57,225 nt of DNA from Phycisphaerales bacterium (GCA_022446795.1 JAKVBX010000023.1:1-57225), one strand, 5' to 3'; shown: positions 21,398 to 30,294, numbered from the stretch's first letter. Notes: generated by a model from the sequence alone, not told the origin. Translations and numbers: made by a program.

Positions 21398-23229
21398 GGT
21401 CCTCCGAGACCCGCCGATCGCTGCTCTGGCGGCTGGGACTACCGATCGTGGTGGTGCAGGTGGTCGCTTCCATCGTTGTCGCCTGGATCACTGTCTCGGT
21501 GGTCGAGGAGTTCAACCAGTCGAAGATTGAAAGCCTGCTCTCTCGGTACACGATGCACCTGGAGGTCCTGCTTCAGTCTGACCCGAAGGCTGAGGACGCC
21601 ATTCTCAGGGAATGGAATTCAACCTCGCCGGATGTCCGGTTGACACTCATCGGGGGATCCGGTCGAGTGCGATGGGACAGTGATTCGGATTCCACCAAAA
21701 TGGAAAATCACGGTGATCGACCGGAGATCCTGGGGGCCATCACCTCCGGCCAGGCGGTACAGACACGGTTCAGCGCGACCATCGGCGAGCGCATGACCTA
21801 TGTGGCGAGGCGGATTGAGATCGGCGGCGAGCCGTTCATCATTCGGGCATCGATGCGGAGTGATCTGGCACAGGCCCAGGTCATGCCGATCATCTGGTCG
21901 ATCGTGATCGTTCTTGCGGCGCTCCTGGGTGTGACGCTCTGCACGGTGGCGTTCGTTTCACGCGATGTCGATCGACACGTCCGAAGGCTCAGCGTCGGAG
22001 CGGAGCGGATTGCCGCCGGGGACTTTGAATACCGGTCCGAGCCAGATCTGCCCGGCGCCCTGGCGACCCTGGGGATGTCGCTTGATCGAATTGCCAATGA
22101 CCAGGGCGAGCGAATCCGCCAATTGTCTGTCCAGCAGAGCGAGATGCAGGGCATCCTGTTCGCCATGAGTACCGGCGTGATTGCCATGGACCTGGATGGG
22201 CACGTGATCAGCGTGAATCCGGCGGCTTCCCGCATCCTGGCTCTCGATGAACTTGATGTCCGTGGTCGGCCTCTCGAGCGGCTTGAGATTGATGCCCGGT
22301 TGATCGAGTTCGCCCGATCGGTATCCGAGGCGGGCGGGCACGGATCTTCCGAGATCACCCTTGATTCCCTGGAAGGCCGGCAGATCGTGATCAATAGCGA
22401 GCCGATTCATGATGATGATGACCGGCAGGTCGGAACGGTCCTGGTTCTCGATGATGTCACCCGACTGAGGCAACTTGAAGCCATGCGGACTGACTTCGCC
22501 TCCAATGTCTCCCACGAGCTTCGTACGCCGATCACGGCGATCCAGGGATATGCGGAGTTGCTTCTTGATGAGCAGGATGACGCCAAGAGACGACAATACA
22601 CCGACGTCGTGGCCCGTCATGCAACGCGGCTCTCCGCGATCATCGAGGACCTGCTGTCCTTGTCCCGGCTGGAGGACCCCGAGGGATCACATCTTCCGGA
22701 GCGTGAGATTCTCGCGGCACACGAGTTGCTTGATGGTGTTGTTCGTGCCTGCAGTGATGAAGCGGCGAGCCGGGACATCGTCCTGGAGGTCGAATGTGAT
22801 GAGCCGCTGACGTGCCATGGCAGCCGGCAATTGCTGGAGCAGGCGGTCAGCAACCTCGTGGTCAACGCCATTCGTTACGGGCCACCACAATCGACCGTCC
22901 GGCTGTCTGCCTGGTCACAAGGGTCATTGCTGCATATTGCGGTGGCGGACGAGGGGCCCGGGATCGACGAATCCTCTCGTCGGCGACTGTTCGAACGGTT
23001 CTACCGGATCGACCAGGGGCGAAGTCGTGAAGTGGGCGGAACGGGCCTGGGCCTGGCGATCGTGAAGCACATCGCCCTGGCTCATGGTGGCTCAGTCGAT
23101 GTTGAGACGGCTCCGGGGAGGGGTTCTGTCTTTACCGTGACGCTGCCGACCTCATCTGAACACAATCTTAACACCCAGTACATTCAATCCTCAGATGGTG
23201 CGAGTCTCATGCCCCAACACGGCCACTGA
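21394..23229 (+). CDS. phoR: PhoR-type membrane sensor histidine kinase
   Basis: Inner-membrane sensor kinase of 611 residues. Order: transmembrane helix about 10-36, periplasmic domain about 37-165, second helix about 165-190, HAMP (CTVAFVSRDVDRHVRRLSVG region), PAS-like domain (about 245-350) and HisKA with His374 in SNVSHELRTPITAIQGYAEL. The HATPase has N-box NLVVNAIRYG, G1 DEGPGID, F-box LFERFYRID and G2 GGTGLGLAIV. It autophosphorylates and passes phosphate to PhoB. E. coli PhoR has no large periplasmic domain; the PhoR/PhoP-type kinases of Bacillus do. The last codons contain an AT-rich direct repeat annotated separately. Gene symbol is inferred from the operon. Confidence 0.92.
   Translation: MRSSETRRSLLWRLGLPIVVVQVVASIVVAWITVSVVEEFNQSKIESLLSRYTMHLEVLLQSDPKAEDAILREWNSTSPDVRLTLIGGSGRVRWDSDSDSTKMENHGDRPEILGAITSGQAVQTRFSATIGERMTYVARRIEIGGEPFIIRASMRSDLAQAQVMPIIWSIVIVLAALLGVTLCTVAFVSRDVDRHVRRLSVGAERIAAGDFEYRSEPDLPGALATLGMSLDRIANDQGERIRQLSVQQSEMQGILFAMSTGVIAMDLDGHVISVNPAASRILALDELDVRGRPLERLEIDARLIEFARSVSEAGGHGSSEITLDSLEGRQIVINSEPIHDDDDRQVGTVLVLDDVTRLRQLEAMRTDFASNVSHELRTPITAIQGYAELLLDEQDDAKRRQYTDVVARHATRLSAIIEDLLSLSRLEDPEGSHLPEREILAAHELLDGVVRACSDEAASRDIVLEVECDEPLTCHGSRQLLEQAVSNLVVNAIRYGPPQSTVRLSAWSQGSLLHIAVADEGPGIDESSRRRLFERFYRIDQGRSREVGGTGLGLAIVKHIALAHGGSVDVETAPGRGSVFTVTLPTSSEHNLNTQYIQSSDGASLMPQHGH
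23157..23185 (+). promoter_or_regulatory. Candidate Pho box (11-base direct repeats) upstream of the Na/Pi transporter
   Basis: TGAACAC (23157-23163), TTAACAC (23168-23174) and the more divergent TACATTC (23179-23185) recur every 11 bases: seven-base units separated by four, the architecture PhoB binds. The tract lies in the last codons of phoR, 83 bases before the transporter ATG, in a visibly AT-richer patch. Confidence 0.45.
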
Positions 23230-23267
23230 AGCACAGGGCCGGTTGGCACAGATGCCATGGAGTATTG

Positions 23268-24440
23268 ATGTCGCAGAGCATCAAGCAACCCAAGATCCGC
23301 CCGTTCTGGGTGCATGTGGTCATGGCGTTGGTGGCGCTCTACTTCTTTCTGTGTGCCATCAATGTCATGGGCGCCGGGTTGAAGGAGATTGGAAAGTCGA
23401 CTGACTGGCTCCAGGTCGCCATCGCACAAGGCGACAATCCGCTCGTCGCGTTGTTCACGGCGGTGTTGATCACGTCAATCGTGCAAAGTTCGTCTTTCAC
23501 GACATCGCTGATCATCACCCTGGTTGCAGCGGGAGAGTTGAGCGTTGGAACGGCGATCTTCGCGGTGATGGGTGCCAATATCGGCACCAGCATCACCGGT
23601 CTGATCGTGTCGCTCGGAACGATGCGGATTCGACGGCAGTTCCGGCGGGCCTATGCCACCGCTCTGATGCATGCGATTCCCAATGTCCTGACGGTCATGC
23701 TCCTGTTCCCGCTCGAATGGGCAACACGGTCATTGCCCGGAAGCGATGGCAAGGGCGTGCTGATGCGGGTATCGGAATGGCTTACGCAACTCATCGGGCT
23801 GGAGCCCGGGACGAAGCCAAACAGTCCCATCAAGGCCATCACGAAGCCAGTGGTCAGCGCCATCAAGGACATGGCCGGGTGGTTTACGGAGAATACGACT
23901 GCCATTGGCCTCACGGTTGCGATCATCGGGCTTCTCATTCTGTTCATGTCGCTACTGGGCCTGGTGAGCAATCTCAAGGGTGCATTGCTTCAACGGCTTG
24001 AGGGCCTGTTCAGCAAGGTGATCTTCCGGAACGACTTCCTGGCCTGGATTTCCGGGATCAGCTCAACCGTGGCTGTCCAGTCCAGTTCCGTGACCACGAG
24101 CCTCATGGTGCCCATTGCCGGCGCCGGTGTCGTGAAGTTGCGACGGGTTTTCCCCTTCATGCTTGGATGCAATCTCGGGACAACCGTGACCGGTGTCATC
24201 GCCGCGACGGCGAACCCGACGGCCGGCGCCGTGACGGTCGCCATCTCTCATGTGCTGTTCAACCTCGGGGACAACGCGATCTGGTATCCACTCAAGATCA
24301 TTCCGATCCGATTGGCCAAGTGGTACAGCGGCCTCGCGTCACGTTCGCCCCGATATGCGTTTATCTTCCTCCTGACGATCTTCGTGGTTGCCCCTGTCTT
24401 GGGATTGGTGATCACAGAGGTGTTCTTCTACAGCGACTAG
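23268..24440 (+). CDS. Sodium-dependent phosphate cotransporter (NptA/YjbB, PNaS family)
   Basis: Membrane protein of 390 residues that couples phosphate to sodium movement. The family hallmark is the internally duplicated QSSS motif: IVQSSSFTTSLI (Gln73) and VAVQSSSVTTSLM (Gln271), each preceded by a hydrophobic helix. GANIGTSITGLIVSLG and GCNLGTTVTGVIAA are the matching partner motifs of the two repeats. No PhoU domain is fused; phoU is a separate gene 44 bases downstream. The ATG at 23268 has GGAG five bases upstream and is preferred over the adjoining TTG. It replaces the PstSCAB importer that most bacteria keep with phoU. Confidence 0.92.
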   Translation: MSQSIKQPKIRPFWVHVVMALVALYFFLCAINVMGAGLKEIGKSTDWLQVAIAQGDNPLVALFTAVLITSIVQSSSFTTSLIITLVAAGELSVGTAIFAVMGANIGTSITGLIVSLGTMRIRRQFRRAYATALMHAIPNVLTVMLLFPLEWATRSLPGSDGKGVLMRVSEWLTQLIGLEPGTKPNSPIKAITKPVVSAIKDMAGWFTENTTAIGLTVAIIGLLILFMSLLGLVSNLKGALLQRLEGLFSKVIFRNDFLAWISGISSTVAVQSSSVTTSLMVPIAGAGVVKLRRVFPFMLGCNLGTTVTGVIAATANPTAGAVTVAISHVLFNLGDNAIWYPLKIIPIRLAKWYSGLASRSPRYAFIFLLTIFVVAPVLGLVITEVFFYSD

Positions 24441-24484
24441 CTTCGGTTTTCCGATGACTTTCGGGACCAGAAGGAGAGCCTGCG

Positions 24485-25195
24485 ATGCTCGGCCAACTCA
24501 TTGCTGCCTTGAAGACGGACAACAAGCTGGATGAGGCGTTCGCCCAGTTTCGAGAGATGCTGACCGCTGCGCAGTGGATGTTCGGCGAGGCCAACGATGT
24601 CCTTCGTGGCAAGAAGAACGGAGATGATGTCCGGGACCCGCTCTACAGCAAGGACCAGGAGGTCAACACGCTGCTGCGTTCGATTCGCGGCAACATCCTG
24701 ACACACCTGTCCGTCAATCCCGTGGCTGACATTGCCGGTTGCCTGGCGCTCATGAGCATCGCCAAGGATGCGGAACGCATTGGCGACTACTGCAAGAATG
24801 TCTTCGAGGTGGGTCAGTACTACGAAGGTGACTATGAGATTGGGCGGTACCACCAGCCACTCGAGGATATTCGGAAGCAGGTGACCACGTTGTTCGACGA
24901 TGTCATCTCGGCCTTCATGGAATCAAGTACCAAGCAGGCCAAGTCCGCGATCAAGGCGGCGGACAGGATTCGTGGTGAATGTGACGCGGTCGAGGAGACA
25001 CTGCTTCGAGATCGCCGCACCGTGGAAACTCACGCGGCCGTGGCGTACTCGTTGCTGTCCCGTCACTACAAGCGCGTCGCCTCGCACCTGGCCAACATCG
25101 CCACGGCCGTGTTTGGTCGGATCGAGGACCTCGACTTCCGAAAGCCCAAGAAATCGGCTGAGGAGACAGGAACGGACGCGGAAGCGGCAGGATGA
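24485..25195 (+). CDS. phoU: PhoU-family phosphate regulator
   Basis: Cytoplasmic regulator of 236 residues made of two three-helix PhoU repeats. The repeats carry acidic metal-binding segments: ISIAKDAERIGDYCKNV-type motif in the first (MSIAKDAERIGDYCKN) and the related RHYKRVASHLANIATAV in the second, where the acidic residues are largely replaced by Arg, Ser and His. PhoU proteins dampen PhoR signalling and modulate the phosphate importer. GGAG precedes the ATG. The stop overlaps the arsenate-reductase start (ATGA). The C-terminal tail is Lys/Glu-rich and probably disordered. Confidence 0.9.
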   Translation: MLGQLIAALKTDNKLDEAFAQFREMLTAAQWMFGEANDVLRGKKNGDDVRDPLYSKDQEVNTLLRSIRGNILTHLSVNPVADIAGCLALMSIAKDAERIGDYCKNVFEVGQYYEGDYEIGRYHQPLEDIRKQVTTLFDDVISAFMESSTKQAKSAIKAADRIRGECDAVEETLLRDRRTVETHAAVAYSLLSRHYKRVASHLANIATAVFGRIEDLDFRKPKKSAEETGTDAEAAG

Positions 25196-25617
25196 CCGAG
25201 CGCCCGCGGATTCTCTTCCTGTGCACGGCCAATAGCGCGCGGAGTCAACTGGCCGAGGCCATTCTGCGGGATCGAGCCGCTGATCGGATGGCGGTCTGCA
25301 GCGCTGGAACGAAACCAAGCACGGTGCACCCACTGGCGATCGAGGTCCTGGCGGAAGAGGGAATATCCTCCGAGGGGCTGCGGTCGACAAGTGTCGAGGA
25401 CGTCCTTCGAGACGGTCCGGTGTCATTGACGATAGCCGTCTGCGCTTCAGCAGCCGAACACTGCCCGGTGGTTGCCGGCGAACAGGTGCGCTCGTGGCCC
25501 TTTGATGATCCTGCAGCGTGTGATGGCGACGACGAGGCGAAACGCAACGCGTTCAGAACGGCGCGTGACGCCATTGCCTCGAAGATCGACGCCTGGTTGG
25601 AGGCGGGGGGCGCCTGA
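25192..25617 (+). CDS. arsC: Thioredoxin-coupled arsenate reductase (LMW phosphatase fold)
   Basis: Cytoplasmic enzyme of 141 residues that reduces arsenate to arsenite. The P-loop is FLCTANSARSQ with nucleophile Cys11 and Arg17 (CX5R). Two further cysteines, Cys84 and Cys91 in VCASAAEHC, have the seven-residue spacing of the redox pair in thioredoxin-dependent ArsC, and the general acid is in WPFDDP (Asp105/106). A plain low-molecular-weight tyrosine phosphatase would lack that pair. It is coupled to phoU by ATGA and is the last gene of the phosphate operon, which makes sense because phosphate importers admit arsenate. No arsenite exporter is in the window. The stop is three bases from the convergent sodN stop. 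Confidence 0.88.
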   Translation: MTERPRILFLCTANSARSQLAEAILRDRAADRMAVCSAGTKPSTVHPLAIEVLAEEGISSEGLRSTSVEDVLRDGPVSLTIAVCASAAEHCPVVAGEQVRSWPFDDPAACDGDDEAKRNAFRTARDAIASKIDAWLEAGGA

Positions 25618-25620
25618 GTC

Positions 25621-26103
25621 CTACTCGGTGTACCAGCCGGCGACGGCTGCGATGGCGGCGTCCAACTCATCCACGTTGGCCACGTCGACGGTCTGTTTGC
25701 ATTTCATGGCGGCAACCAGGATGCGATGGAAGGCGGCCAACTGCGTCATGTAGGTGTCATGGCCATCCTCACCGGCAGGGACGGCTTTCACGCGCTGGGT
25801 GAGGAAGTAGTAGGACGCCACGTCCTGGATGTTCTGGGCGTGCTGGTCCTTGGTCATGACCCAACGGGAACCCTGGTTGAAGTCCTGGAGGGGATGGTCG
25901 GACTGGGCTTCCATCAGGGCGGCCATCTGCGTCACGGCCTTGCGGATGGTCAAGGCGTCTTCCTTCATCTGGGCGACCCGGGCCGGATCGTCGTAGATCC
26001 CGCAGGGGATCTGGCAATGGGCGCTGGCCAACGGCTGGCTGGCCATGAACCAGGCTCCGGCCAGGAAGGACAGGGCGGCGATGATGAAGAGCGGGCGATT
26101 CAT
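25621..26103 (-). CDS. sodN: Nickel superoxide dismutase with Sec signal peptide
   Basis: Disproportionates superoxide to oxygen and hydrogen peroxide using nickel. The nickel hook HCQIPCGIY matches HCxxPCGxY: His29, Cys30, Pro33, Cys34, Gly35, Tyr37 of the precursor. Residues 1-28 form a Sec signal peptide with a hydrophobic core (FIIAALSFLAGAWFMA) and an ASA cleavage site directly before His29, so signal peptidase would release exactly the N-terminal His that binds nickel. Classical Ni-SOD precursors have a short propeptide cut by SodX; no sodX is visible here. Mature length is 132 residues against about 117 in Streptomyces. The SRWVMTKDQHA and YYFLTQR segments belong to the four-helix bundle. 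GGAAG precedes the ATG at 26103. Confidence 0.93.
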   Translation of the reverse strand: MNRPLFIIAALSFLAGAWFMASQPLASAHCQIPCGIYDDPARVAQMKEDALTIRKAVTQMAALMEAQSDHPLQDFNQGSRWVMTKDQHAQNIQDVASYYFLTQRVKAVPAGEDGHDTYMTQLAAFHRILVAAMKCKQTVDVANVDELDAAIAAVAGWYTE

Positions 26104-26153
26104 GGTGACTTCCTTTGTTTCTCTGGTGGAGCGTAACCGGGGGATTCCGGAGG

Positions 26154-27758
26154 TTAGTTCAACTGACCGATCTTGAAGGTCTGCGATTGGGCGCGATCCC
26201 AGGCCTTTTGCCAGAGGGCGTTGCCGCCGCCCTGGACCAGTTCACCGGGTTCCAGGAACTCGTAGATGTCGAGGTACGACCGGACCATGTTCGAGTTGAT
26301 TCTTCGCCACATGATGTCCGCGGTCAGTTCGCTCGGATGATCAAGGCCTGCTGCGGCGACGACCTCGGCGAGGGCTTCGAGCGTATTGCGATGGAAGTGA
26401 TAGGCGCGGTCGGCCTTCTCGTCCACGACGAGGCCTCGGTACAGCTTGGGATCCTGGGTGGCGACACCAACCGGGCAGGTGTTGGTGTGGCATCGCTGGG
26501 CCTGGATGCAGCCGACGGAGAACATGAAGGCTCTCGCGGCATTGCACCAGTCGGCGCCGATGGCCATGCGGCTGGCCATGCTGAAGGCGTTGGAGATCTT
26601 CGCGCTGCAGCCGACCTTGATCTTGTCCCGGAGATTGCAGCCCACGAGCGCGTTGTGGACGAAGAGCAGGCCCTCGGTCAGCGGCAGGCCGAGATGATCA
26701 AGGAACTCGACTGGACCAGCACCGGTTCCACCCTCGCCACCGTCAACGACGATGTAGTCCGGCAGGACTCCGGTTTCAAGCATGGCCTTGCAGATGGCAA
26801 GGAATTCGTAGGGCCGGCCGATGCAGAGCTTGAAGCCCGAGGGCTTGCCGCCACTCTTCTGCCGCAGCAGGTCAGTGAACTCAAGTAGTTCGATGGGGGT
26901 GGAGAAGGCCTTGTGATAGGCCGGCGAAATGCAGTCCTTGCCCACGGGCACGCCGCGGACCCGGGCGATCTCCTCGTCGACCTTCGGGCCCGGGAGGACA
27001 CCGCCGTGACCGGCCTTGGCGCCCTGTGACACCTTGATCTCGACCATCTTGATCTTGTCGTTGACGGCGGTCTCGTGGAACATCCCGGGATCGAACTGCC
27101 CATCCTTTGTCCGGCATCCGAAGTATCCCGTGCCGATCTCCCAGACCAGGTCACCACCGTGCTTGAGGTGGTAGGGGCTCACGCCACCCTCGCCGGTGTC
27201 GTGATAGAAGTTGCCGCGCTGGGCACCCTTGTTGAGGGCCAACAGGGCATTCGGACTCAGGGCACCGAAGCTCATGGCCGAGATGTTCAGAAGGGAGGCC
27301 GAATAGGGCTGGGTACAGGCACTGCCACCGATCGTGACACGAAACGGTTCCGTCGCCTTGGGTCGAGGCGTGATGGAGTGGGTCAGGAACTCGTATTCCG
27401 CGTTATAGACGTCCAACTGCGTGCCGAAGGGTTTGACGTCCTCGACGTTCTTGGCACGCTCGTAGATCGCGGATCGTTGCGTCCGGTTGTACGGCCGACC
27501 CTGCTCGTCCTGCTCGACGAAGTACTGCATGATCTCCGGCCGGATGCTTTCGGCCATGAAGCGCAGGTGTCCCAGGAGTGGGTAGTTGCGGAGAATGCTG
27601 TGATGCGGTTGAAGCCGATCCCAGATCGCGACGCCGCCCAGGGCTGCCGAGGGGATGAGACCCCAGAGCCAGTGCCAACTGAACAGCAGGCAGAAGATCA
27701 GGCTGAGCAGCGCGAAGACGACGAGGAGCAGGGACAGGATGAGGCTGGTGATTCGCAT
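26154..27758 (-). CDS. Membrane-anchored FMN-binding glutamate-synthase-like protein
   Basis: Product of 534 residues with one or two N-terminal membrane helices (LILSLLLVVFALLSLIFCLL) followed by the glutamate synthase FMN domain. Landmarks: EGGVSPYH, KVSQGAKAGHGGVLPGPKV, DYIVVDGGEGGTGAGP and the iron-sulfur cysteines in CIQAQRCHTNTCPVG. It lacks the glutaminase and central domains of GltB, so it belongs to the stand-alone FMN_dh-like GltS group (YerD type) whose electron donor and substrate are mostly untested. The start at 27758 is chosen at the membrane helix with AGGAG ten bases upstream. It is 50 bases upstream of sodN on the same strand and 64 bases downstream of the esterase gene, so the three may share a transcript. 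Confidence 0.87.
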   Translation of the reverse strand: MRITSLILSLLLVVFALLSLIFCLLFSWHWLWGLIPSAALGGVAIWDRLQPHHSILRNYPLLGHLRFMAESIRPEIMQYFVEQDEQGRPYNRTQRSAIYERAKNVEDVKPFGTQLDVYNAEYEFLTHSITPRPKATEPFRVTIGGSACTQPYSASLLNISAMSFGALSPNALLALNKGAQRGNFYHDTGEGGVSPYHLKHGGDLVWEIGTGYFGCRTKDGQFDPGMFHETAVNDKIKMVEIKVSQGAKAGHGGVLPGPKVDEEIARVRGVPVGKDCISPAYHKAFSTPIELLEFTDLLRQKSGGKPSGFKLCIGRPYEFLAICKAMLETGVLPDYIVVDGGEGGTGAGPVEFLDHLGLPLTEGLLFVHNALVGCNLRDKIKVGCSAKISNAFSMASRMAIGADWCNAARAFMFSVGCIQAQRCHTNTCPVGVATQDPKLYRGLVVDEKADRAYHFHRNTLEALAEVVAAAGLDHPSELTADIMWRRINSNMVRSYLDIYEFLEPGELVQGGGNALWQKAWDRAQSQTFKIGQLN

Positions 27759-27822
27759 CTGGTCGGAGCTCCTGTATTCACGAGTCAAGGGCGATGGTGA
27801 TCGTGCCTTGAGATGGTAGCAC

Positions 27823-30294
27823 TCAGCGGGCTCGATCCCCGAGGGCGGATTGCCGGGGATCGAATGACCAGTCCTCGGCAAAGAACCCGGTTCCGACGAC
27901 GCCGGAAGGTCCCTGTCGCAGTGACTCCGGCGCCAGGATCATCCAGTCCGGCCAACCGACGCCGGCAAAGAAGAACGGCATCTGTTCCGTCAGTCGATCC
28001 CCCGGGAGTCCACTGCCGCCGACCACGCCGACGCTGGCCAGGTCGCTCCCGGGGCGTGGGCGGATGAATACGGTGGCGAGATCGTCTCCGGTGATCACCT
28101 GGCCGTCGAGTCGCAGACCGCCGCGTTCCAGGATCAGCGGGCTGTCGGGCACCAGTGTGTTCCAGTGTGCGTGCGTATCGGCATTGCCGTACAGGACCAC
28201 GTTGCGGTCCGGTTCGGCTGATGGTTCGAATTCCGTGTCGGGCACGAAGGGGAGGTAGCCGTTTCCGCGGTACCAGAATCGTTCCGCGTCCAGCCGTGCC
28301 CGGGCCCGGTTCCGCGCCGTCTCGGCTTTCGTGCCACGGGTTCCATACACGAGGAGAACATTGTTGTTGAAGGCGTCGCGGAAGGGACCGGCCCGGTGTG
28401 GTCCCTTGAGGTCGGCCGAGGCCGGCCCGGTCACCACCCAGGAACCGTCACGTTTCGCGATATGCAGGGCATCATGATCCGCGGGGCGGTCGGACTCCAG
28501 CGTCGTTCCATCGATCTCCAACTGGAACAGATCGGTTTCCGCCGGGAAGTGGGAGAGGCCGACCGACAGTCGACTGACGTTCTCCGTCGTACCGGTGATC
28601 GTCCCCTTGTCCCGTTGGCGTGCGAGGTCCACTCGGCTGGGTTCCAGGCACACCTCCTGCGATTCGATGGTCACCCAGTGATTCGTGGCCGAGGCCCGCG
28701 GATCCACGGTGGTGAAGTCGATGCGATCGATCGTGGCTGGATCGGGGCGTTCGCGTTCCTGGAGGAAGCTGAACAACGGTGGCCAGTCCATGCACTGGTT
28801 GCCCCACCAGTGCCCGGCACCGGGCCGCTCGTAGTAGGTCCAGTCCGGGTGGTAGCCGCCCAGGACCTCTCGCATCTGACGCGCCTGGTCGACCGGCACG
28901 TTGTTGTCGGCGTCACCATGAAGCACGTAGATACCGAACTGATCGAGGTTGTCCTTCATCAGCAGCGTGTCGCTGGGATTGGCTGCTCGATGCAGGATCT
29001 CCTCGATACCGCCGTCCCGGGCGTATCGTTCCGGCCCGCCGTAGGTCCAGAACGAAATCCATCCGGCACTGGGCGCGATGGCGGCCCACTGGTCGGGAAA
29101 CGTGGCGCCCAGTTGCCAGGTGCCGTGTCCACCCATCGAGTGTCCCGTGAGCCAACGTCGGGCGGGATCACTCGGATAGCGTTCCGCGGCATCCGTGAGT
29201 ACTTCCATCGCATCGCGACGGCCCCAGTGTTCCCAATCGAATCCGAATGGGCGGCGATTGGTGGGTGCAACGACATGGACCCATTCGCGCGGTCGATAGC
29301 AGGCGGCCTGGCCGCGAGCTTCCACGCTGGCGCCATGAAGAGACAGGGCCAGGCCGGGCAGATCCTCGGCGTCCTCTCCTGGAACCGCTGGCCGAACGGC
29401 GTAGTACTGCACGCTTCCATCGATATCGCTCTGGAACGTGCGATGGTGAAGGTCCGATGGCGTCTTGACGCTCAGCGTGATCTCTTCGACATCAAGGACC
29501 GACGAGCCATCTCGAAGTCGCAGCCTGACTGGGACGTCCTGGCTCGGTGCGTCCATGCTGCAGCTGATCCGGAATGGGACCTTCAGGAAACTCATGGGTT
29601 GCAGGGTGTCGAGCTTGGTCGCCGTGGTGAACCCCTGCACGCTGGCGTCCAGCCACAAGCCGTCAAGTGGATCTGGGCTGACGTTGTAGATCAGCATCGC
29701 GGCCATGACATCAATTGGTTCACCGGTGACCAGGTCCGGGAGCGTTTGATCCTGTGTCCCGATGAACGCGACGGTGTCGCCCGGGTTGGACATTTCCATC
29801 TCGGCCACGGCCGTGGCGGATCGAACGATGGGCTTCAGGGGTCCTCGACCGGAACGAAACAGCAGTTCGTTTCGACCGTTCTGCACCATGAACGGCAATC
29901 GGAGCGTGCCTCGGTTGTAGACATCGCCACCGCGGGGTTCCCCGTTCACGTATGCCAGGGAGTGACCCCGGATATCAAGCAGGGCGGGGTAGGCCTCGTC
30001 CGATTCGAAGGCATAGAAGACGTATCCGCCCCGTGGGCCCGTGACCCGGCCCTTGTCATCGGGTTCCAGCGGGGTCCACGTGAGGGTCGAGCCGTCATCA
30101 TGTTCCACGGTGTCTCCGGCAGCGGGGGCGGTCCAGGTTCCCGTGACGATGGCGTGCTGCACGGCATCGGTATGGACCGGTCGTCGCCAACGCGATCCGG
30201 TCGACTCGATGGCCAAGGCGCCGCTGGGTTCGATGATGTCGGGAACGGCGGCCAGTGACGTCACCAGGACAACGACGAGGCTCAAACTGAACAT
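27823..30294 (-). CDS. Large secreted prolyl-oligopeptidase-like esterase/peptidase
   Basis: Secreted hydrolase of 823 residues with an N-terminal signal peptide (MFSLSLVVVLVTSLAAVPD). An N-terminal beta-rich region of about 300 residues precedes an alpha/beta-hydrolase domain (about 310-560). The catalytic set is Ser386 in GHSMGGHG, Asp461 or Asp463 in HGDADNNVP and His495 in GAGHWWG, as in feruloyl-esterase and S9-type enzymes. A further C-terminal beta region (about 560-823) has no recognised function. It may deacylate or cleave extracellular polymers or peptides; substrate unknown. GGGAG precedes the ATG at 30294. It is the first gene of the minus-strand run leading to sodN. Confidence 0.82.
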   Translation of the reverse strand: MFSLSLVVVLVTSLAAVPDIIEPSGALAIESTGSRWRRPVHTDAVQHAIVTGTWTAPAAGDTVEHDDGSTLTWTPLEPDDKGRVTGPRGGYVFYAFESDEAYPALLDIRGHSLAYVNGEPRGGDVYNRGTLRLPFMVQNGRNELLFRSGRGPLKPIVRSATAVAEMEMSNPGDTVAFIGTQDQTLPDLVTGEPIDVMAAMLIYNVSPDPLDGLWLDASVQGFTTATKLDTLQPMSFLKVPFRISCSMDAPSQDVPVRLRLRDGSSVLDVEEITLSVKTPSDLHHRTFQSDIDGSVQYYAVRPAVPGEDAEDLPGLALSLHGASVEARGQAACYRPREWVHVVAPTNRRPFGFDWEHWGRRDAMEVLTDAAERYPSDPARRWLTGHSMGGHGTWQLGATFPDQWAAIAPSAGWISFWTYGGPERYARDGGIEEILHRAANPSDTLLMKDNLDQFGIYVLHGDADNNVPVDQARQMREVLGGYHPDWTYYERPGAGHWWGNQCMDWPPLFSFLQERERPDPATIDRIDFTTVDPRASATNHWVTIESQEVCLEPSRVDLARQRDKGTITGTTENVSRLSVGLSHFPAETDLFQLEIDGTTLESDRPADHDALHIAKRDGSWVVTGPASADLKGPHRAGPFRDAFNNNVLLVYGTRGTKAETARNRARARLDAERFWYRGNGYLPFVPDTEFEPSAEPDRNVVLYGNADTHAHWNTLVPDSPLILERGGLRLDGQVITGDDLATVFIRPRPGSDLASVGVVGGSGLPGDRLTEQMPFFFAGVGWPDWMILAPESLRQGPSGVVGTGFFAEDWSFDPRQSALGDRAR

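Noticed and set aside
26104-26153. Separate promoter for sodN (TACGCT at 26135-26130)
   Set aside because: The hexamer is weak, and TTGAAC at 26162-26157 is 21 bases away, so I could not support a promoter; co-transcription is as likely.
28396-30258. A 620-codon plus-strand frame opposite the secreted esterase
   Set aside because: The minus-strand frame has a signal peptide and an intact catalytic triad. The plus frame is low-complexity Arg/Gly-rich sequence without motifs.
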